From [Clostridium] polysaccharolyticum (lineage in GTDB: Bacteria; Bacillota; Clostridia; Lachnospirales; Lachnospiraceae), in assembly GCF_900111595.1 (NCBI RefSeq), contig NZ_FOHN01000003.1:62001-126000 (forward strand): 64,000 nucleotides of DNA, written 5' to 3'. Position numbers and translations under genes: made by a program. Shown in pieces: positions 60,088 to 64,000 of this stretch (positions are counted from its first letter, which is position 1; each line of letters opens with the position of its first letter). The notes beneath the pieces were generated by a model that was not told the origin of the DNA, made no database searches, and was given only the letters and a program-made list of their open reading frames with translations.

Positions 60088-61473
60088 GTGAAACAGAGTA
60101 ATTCATCACATTATGATAATTCGCAGACAGCCTTTCCTTTGTTTTATATTTTGTTTTGCTTTTTATTGGATTTGTCTTTGTCTATGTGGTTTGAATCATA
60201 TTCAATAATGTTCTGTGGTACGATTGGGTCTTTGCTTGTTGCAGCATTAACCAGAAATTTAGATGATAATGTGATAGGTCGCTTATGTTTATTGAAATTG
60301 TTTGGAATATTTTTTGTGTTGCTTATTTACTATGGAAACATACATGCATATGGTGTGCCATATTATATTGGTGGAAGCGATGACGTTAAATTTGAGTTTC
60401 GTGCAAACCGAATGATTTTAAAGGGATTTAATTGGCCTTGGTCTGATGACTTGATAACAAATTCAAGAGGATTTAACTGGGTTTTGTGTATGATAATGAA
60501 AGCGTGCAAGTTTCTTCATATAAGTTATCATACAGCATGTTTTCGGGTAATGAATATTGATTTATTACTAGCAACAGGTGTTTTAGTTTACCGGATAGGT
60601 TATATCCGGTTAAATATGAAAAAACGTATTGCCCGAAACGCAATGACGATAATGTGCCTATTCCCTAATGCAGTATATATTTCATCATTTATTTTTAGAG
60701 ATACACTGTCAGTTTTAATGACAGTATTATTTTTTATCTGTACAGATGATATATTCCGAACTGGAGAAGACCCGCCAATATTGATATCAAGCCGTCCATG
60801 TAATGTATTTATTATTTTGAACCTGATATTTTGGGGATACTGGCTTAGAGGGGAACTGCTCTACATAATGATACTTATAATAGGAATTTCATTTTTACGA
60901 AATGAAGAAATGAAAGGGAAAAAATTTGCAATTATGATGGTAATGCTTACAATCGTAGTTGTTATTTTCTATCAAATTGGTGCGGTTGATTCGTTCCTCT
61001 TTAAAACAGATTCTGCTTACAATTATCATCATGTTGAAGATGGAAGTTCCTCTTTATCAAGAGTTATTTTTAACATGCCGATAGTACCATTGGGACTGAT
61101 TTTAAGAATTGTATACGGGGTCGTATTTCCTATTCCTGTAGGGTTATTAAAAGTTAGCAGAATATTTACGGATGGGTTGATATTAGCGGAATTTATTGTT
61201 TCACTTGGAATGTGTGTTCAGATTGCATGTATCCCTATTCTGGTTAGAAATACTAGACATTTGGATAAATACACTATTACATTTTTAAGTATATTTTTAA
61301 TAATTGTAATTTCATCATATACTTTTAGACATTTCATTTTAGTATATCCATTTGCAATCTTAATGATTTTAAGAGAATATTATTCCATGCCACGTGTACA
61401 AGCTAATAAAAGTATACTGTTAGGTTTCGGTGCATTAATGATGGGAGCATTAATGTATCTGGTAGCAAAATAA
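60088..61473 (+). CDS. Wzy-like polysaccharide polymerase (putative)
   Basis: The protein has about 461 residues from the GTG chosen after GAGGTGAAAC; GTG at 60079 and ATG at 60067 are alternatives. It has about eleven to twelve hydrophobic helices with a large hydrophilic loop near residues 80-130 (YYIGGSDDVKFEFRANRM). It resembles Wzy/EpsG-type O-unit polymerases in topology and neighbourhood, but such proteins have low sequence conservation. It sits between the deacetylase-like gene and the flippase, where a polymerase is expected. Confidence 0.68.
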   Translation: MKQSNSSHYDNSQTAFPLFYILFCFLLDLSLSMWFESYSIMFCGTIGSLLVAALTRNLDDNVIGRLCLLKLFGIFFVLLIYYGNIHAYGVPYYIGGSDDVKFEFRANRMILKGFNWPWSDDLITNSRGFNWVLCMIMKACKFLHISYHTACFRVMNIDLLLATGVLVYRIGYIRLNMKKRIARNAMTIMCLFPNAVYISSFIFRDTLSVLMTVLFFICTDDIFRTGEDPPILISSRPCNVFIILNLIFWGYWLRGELLYIMILIIGISFLRNEEMKGKKFAIMMVMLTIVVVIFYQIGAVDSFLFKTDSAYNYHHVEDGSSSLSRVIFNMPIVPLGLILRIVYGVVFPIPVGLLKVSRIFTDGLILAEFIVSLGMCVQIACIPILVRNTRHLDKYTITFLSIFLIIVISSYTFRHFILVYPFAILMILREYYSMPRVQANKSILLGFGALMMGALMYLVAK

Positions 61474-61509
61474 TATTATTAGATACTCAGATTGTATAGG
61501 AGGTAAGTT

Positions 61510-63048
61510 TTGAAGATTCAAAGAACGAAAAATGCTGTAAATAGTATATCTTGGGGATTAATTAATAAAGTGTTTACATTAATTCTTCCATTTATTATTA
61601 GGACATTAGTTATATATGTATTTGGTGTTGAATATGCAGGATTAAATAATCTGTTTTCTTCTATTTTGCAAGTTCTTAATCTGGCAGAGCTGGGAATGAG
61701 TACAGCTATTGTTTATGCAATGTATAAGCCAATAGCAGAGAAGGATTATGAAACATTGTCTTCTCTTCTGAAATATTTTAAGATAGTTTATCAAAAAATA
61801 GGTATCTTTGTGCTGGGAGCGGGATTATGTTTAATACCAGGTTTAAAGCGTTTAATTAATGGCACATATCCAAAAGAAATAAATATTTATATTATTTATG
61901 TTATTTATCTGCTGAATACAGCATCTAGCTATTTGTTTTTTGCATATAAAACAACCTTATTAAGTGCGTACCAAAGAAATGATATAGCCAGTAAGATTAA
62001 TACTGCAGTGCATTTTTTTCAAAACATAATGCAGCTTATAATTATTCTGGTTCTGAAGGACTTTTATATCTATCTGGCAGTTACTGTCATTTTTACAAAT
62101 ATTAATAATCTGCTTTGCCATAGAAGAGCTACAGAGCTTTTTCCAGAGATTCAGCCAAAAGGTGAAATATCAAAAGAAAATAAAGAACAAATACAGCAAA
62201 ATGTAAAAGGCCTGATGATTTCAAAGGCGTGCCAAGTGTCTAGAAATGCATTTGACACTATTTGTATTTCTTCCTTTATTGGATTGACAGCAACAACAAT
62301 ATACAGTAACTACTATTTCCTTATGACAACGATAACTGGTTTTTTAACAATTCTGCTGACATCCATAAGTGCTGGTATTGGCAATTCAATAGAAACAGAA
62401 TCAGTAGAGAAAAACTATCAAGACTTACACAAGTTTAATTTCATGTTTATGTGGGTTTCAGGCTGGTGTACGAGCTGCTTTTATTGTATGTATCAGCCAT
62501 TTATGAAAATATGGATGGGCCAGAAATTAATGCTTCCTTTTGGATGTGTTATTTTATTATGTATCTACTTTTTATTACTTAGGGCAGGTGATATCCGTTC
62601 TCAATATTTCAATGCCTGTGGTCTGTGGTGGAAAGGTAGATGGGTTTCCGTTCTAGAGGCTGTAGCAAATCTGTTTTTAAATATTACATTGGGATACTTC
62701 TTCCAGATCTGGGGGATATTGATAGCTACAATATTGACAATTCTTTTTATCGATCATATTGGTTGTGCAGTTTTGGTATTCAAAAATTATTTTAAAGGCT
62801 ATTCTGTTAAATCCTACTTTTTAGTATGTAGTTATTATTTTGCTGTTATATGTATTATTTGTGGGATTACAGGTTTCATTTGTGATTTAGTACCGATAAG
62901 TGGAATATTTGGACTTATATTGCGGTTTGGAGTATGTTCTATTATAACCAATGTTCTATTTTATGCTGTGTATAGAAAGAATAAATGGTTTAATATGAGC
63001 TTTAACATGGCAAAAAGGATTCTTGGGAGTTTAAGTAGAAGAAAGTAG
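61510..63048 (+). CDS. Wzx-like lipid-linked oligosaccharide flippase
   Basis: The 512-residue MATE/PST-superfamily membrane protein has about fourteen helices and starts at a TTG after an excellent AGGAGGT site. The start (NSISWGLINKVFTLILPFIIRTLVIYVFGVEYAGLNNLFSSIL) matches polysaccharide flippases. It should move the lipid-linked repeat unit across the membrane for polymerisation. It follows the putative polymerase and precedes a further glycosyltransferase. Confidence 0.88.
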   Translation: MKIQRTKNAVNSISWGLINKVFTLILPFIIRTLVIYVFGVEYAGLNNLFSSILQVLNLAELGMSTAIVYAMYKPIAEKDYETLSSLLKYFKIVYQKIGIFVLGAGLCLIPGLKRLINGTYPKEINIYIIYVIYLLNTASSYLFFAYKTTLLSAYQRNDIASKINTAVHFFQNIMQLIIILVLKDFYIYLAVTVIFTNINNLLCHRRATELFPEIQPKGEISKENKEQIQQNVKGLMISKACQVSRNAFDTICISSFIGLTATTIYSNYYFLMTTITGFLTILLTSISAGIGNSIETESVEKNYQDLHKFNFMFMWVSGWCTSCFYCMYQPFMKIWMGQKLMLPFGCVILLCIYFLLLRAGDIRSQYFNACGLWWKGRWVSVLEAVANLFLNITLGYFFQIWGILIATILTILFIDHIGCAVLVFKNYFKGYSVKSYFLVCSYYFAVICIICGITGFICDLVPISGIFGLILRFGVCSIITNVLFYAVYRKNKWFNMSFNMAKRILGSLSRRK

Positions 63049-63087
63049 TAATGAACATAAAAGGATATAAAAATGGAGAGAAAAAAT

Positions 63088-64000
63088 ATGAGTAAAATTT
63101 TGGTTATATCAGCAAGGGCGATAGAGTATAACTCGTCCTCCATCATATGTCTAAGGGCTTTAGTAGATGGTTTGTCAGTAGAAAATGAGGTACATATCAT
63201 ATCACCACATCCAGTTAAAAATTCAAGGTATTATGTAGAGGACTTTGAATGGAAGACTAAAAATGTGAAGATAACTTATTATGATAAGGAGCCGGAAGTT
63301 TCTGCAGGGGCCGTAGACAATTCTTCTAGCAAAAAGGGGATTAAGGCGTTTATATATCGAATGTATAAAAGATACGATTTATTTGGTAAGGCAATATTTG
63401 ATTTGAAGTATGCAAATCATATTTTAGAAATGATAGATAGGGAATCGTTTGATTATATTATTTCTGCCTCAGATCCAGTAGTATCTCATATGCTGGCCAA
63501 TAAAATCAGAAAAGTAAATAAACGCGGGTACTATATTCAATATTGGGGAGATCCTCTGGCAATGGATATTTCAGCATCCTCCAGACTTCCACATTGGATG
63601 AAAGCAAAGATAGAGAATAAAATTCTAGCCAAGGCAGACAAGGTTGTTTATGTATCACCCCTAACCTTATTGGAACAAAAGAAAATATATCCGAAACACA
63701 AAAATAAAATGTATTTTGTTCCTACTCCAACGATTTGTGAGAAAGAAGAAAGGAATAGCATAGAAAATAAAGTGGTGCTTGGGTATTTTGGTAATTATGA
63801 TTCGGGTATCCGAAATATTGTTCCATTGTACGAAACAGTAAAGAAAAGAAATAACGTAGAACTGTATATTATTGGTGATTCGGATCTGAAATTAGAGGAA
63901 ACACCTAATATCCATATTCTTGGGAGAATCAATCCAGAAGAATTAGATGCGTATATTAATAAGTGTAATGTTCTTGTGGATATAATGAATATCCGAGGCA
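63088..64000 (+). CDS. Glycosyltransferase, partial at the window end
   Basis: The reading frame is open to the last base, so the 3' end is outside the window. It begins MSKILVISARAIEYNSSSIICLRAL, then DGLSVENEVHIISPHP, and has a typical GT-B linker and donor start (VLGYFGNYDSGIRNIVPLYE, ELYIIGDSD, NIHILGRINPEELDAYINKCNVLVD). An in-frame ATG at 63073 is an alternative start; GGAGAG is better placed for 63088. It probably belongs to the GT4-like group and the same polysaccharide locus. Confidence 0.85.
   Translation, partial: MSKILVISARAIEYNSSSIICLRALVDGLSVENEVHIISPHPVKNSRYYVEDFEWKTKNVKITYYDKEPEVSAGAVDNSSSKKGIKAFIYRMYKRYDLFGKAIFDLKYANHILEMIDRESFDYIISASDPVVSHMLANKIRKVNKRGYYIQYWGDPLAMDISASSRLPHWMKAKIENKILAKADKVVYVSPLTLLEQKKIYPKHKNKMYFVPTPTICEKEERNSIENKVVLGYFGNYDSGIRNIVPLYETVKKRNNVELYIIGDSDLKLEETPNIHILGRINPEELDAYINKCNVLVDIMNIRG

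Overview
The window looks like a chromosomal segment of an anaerobic, low-GC Firmicute of the class Clostridia, most probably a Lachnospiraceae gut or rumen commensal. The evidence is a large single-chain pyruvate:ferredoxin oxidoreductase, AT-rich codon use, strong AGGAGG-type ribosome binding sites, a secreted GH26 mannanase with a cellulose-binding-type module, an ECF cobalt transporter and several radical SAM enzymes. The species cannot be named from this sequence alone.

Layout. 1-3316: the end of a sensor histidine kinase, then a cobalt ECF transporter operon in the order cbiQ-cbiO-cbiM-cbiN. 3663-19505: the most striking region, about 15.8 kb of tightly packed, mostly overlapping genes. 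It starts with a 20-residue peptide ORF missed by ordinary ORF length cut-offs. Then come an HTH regulator, a radical SAM/SPASM enzyme, a DinB-fold protein, a dihydroorotate-dehydrogenase-like flavoprotein, a creatininase-family hydrolase, a PaaK-type adenylating enzyme, a HemW-like radical SAM enzyme, a ThiH-like radical SAM enzyme fused to a deoxyribosyltransferase-like domain, two tandem-NTF2 proteins, a MATE exporter, a Clp-like AAA+ protein with a degenerate second ATPase ring, a methyltransferase, a TauE/SafE transporter and a dedicated S-adenosylmethionine synthetase. The peptide + rSAM-SPASM + flavoprotein + creatininase core recalls mycofactocin biosynthesis. I infer an undescribed peptide-derived small-molecule pathway that consumes much SAM.

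19647-26126: DNA alkylation repair (AlkD-like), two small proteins, and a 1500-residue secreted multi-module mannanase. 26371-30792: a scarred, horizontally acquired block with a PTS-transporter start remnant, a decayed IS256-family element, an AT-rich minus-strand operon (YczE-like membrane protein, PP-loop ATPase, NUDIX, HAD) and a broken macrolide-type glycosyltransferase. 30988-39280: an M20 peptidase, a dipeptide/oligopeptide ABC importer with a fused DppD-DppF ATPase, a cation efflux protein and an amidohydrolase. 39498-42581: tRNA-Gln(CUG), a Lys/Ala-rich DUF6465-type protein, and a GntR-ABC operon with a perfect palindromic operator.

42973-46503 encodes pyruvate:ferredoxin oxidoreductase, whose 3' end is partly duplicated. 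46725-49292 is a second candidate RiPP system: four small cysteine-free precursor genes with a shared leader motif, two of them on tandemly duplicated promoter-gene-terminator units, followed by an RRE-radical SAM-SPASM maturase. 50475-52489 is greA-lysS. 52808 to the end is an exopolysaccharide locus: a small initiating phosphoglycosyl transferase, glycosyltransferases, acyl/acetyltransferases, deacetylase-like protein, Wzy-like and Wzx proteins, plus an unusual HpcH/HpaI aldolase and a D-2-hydroxyacid dehydrogenase. It continues beyond the window.
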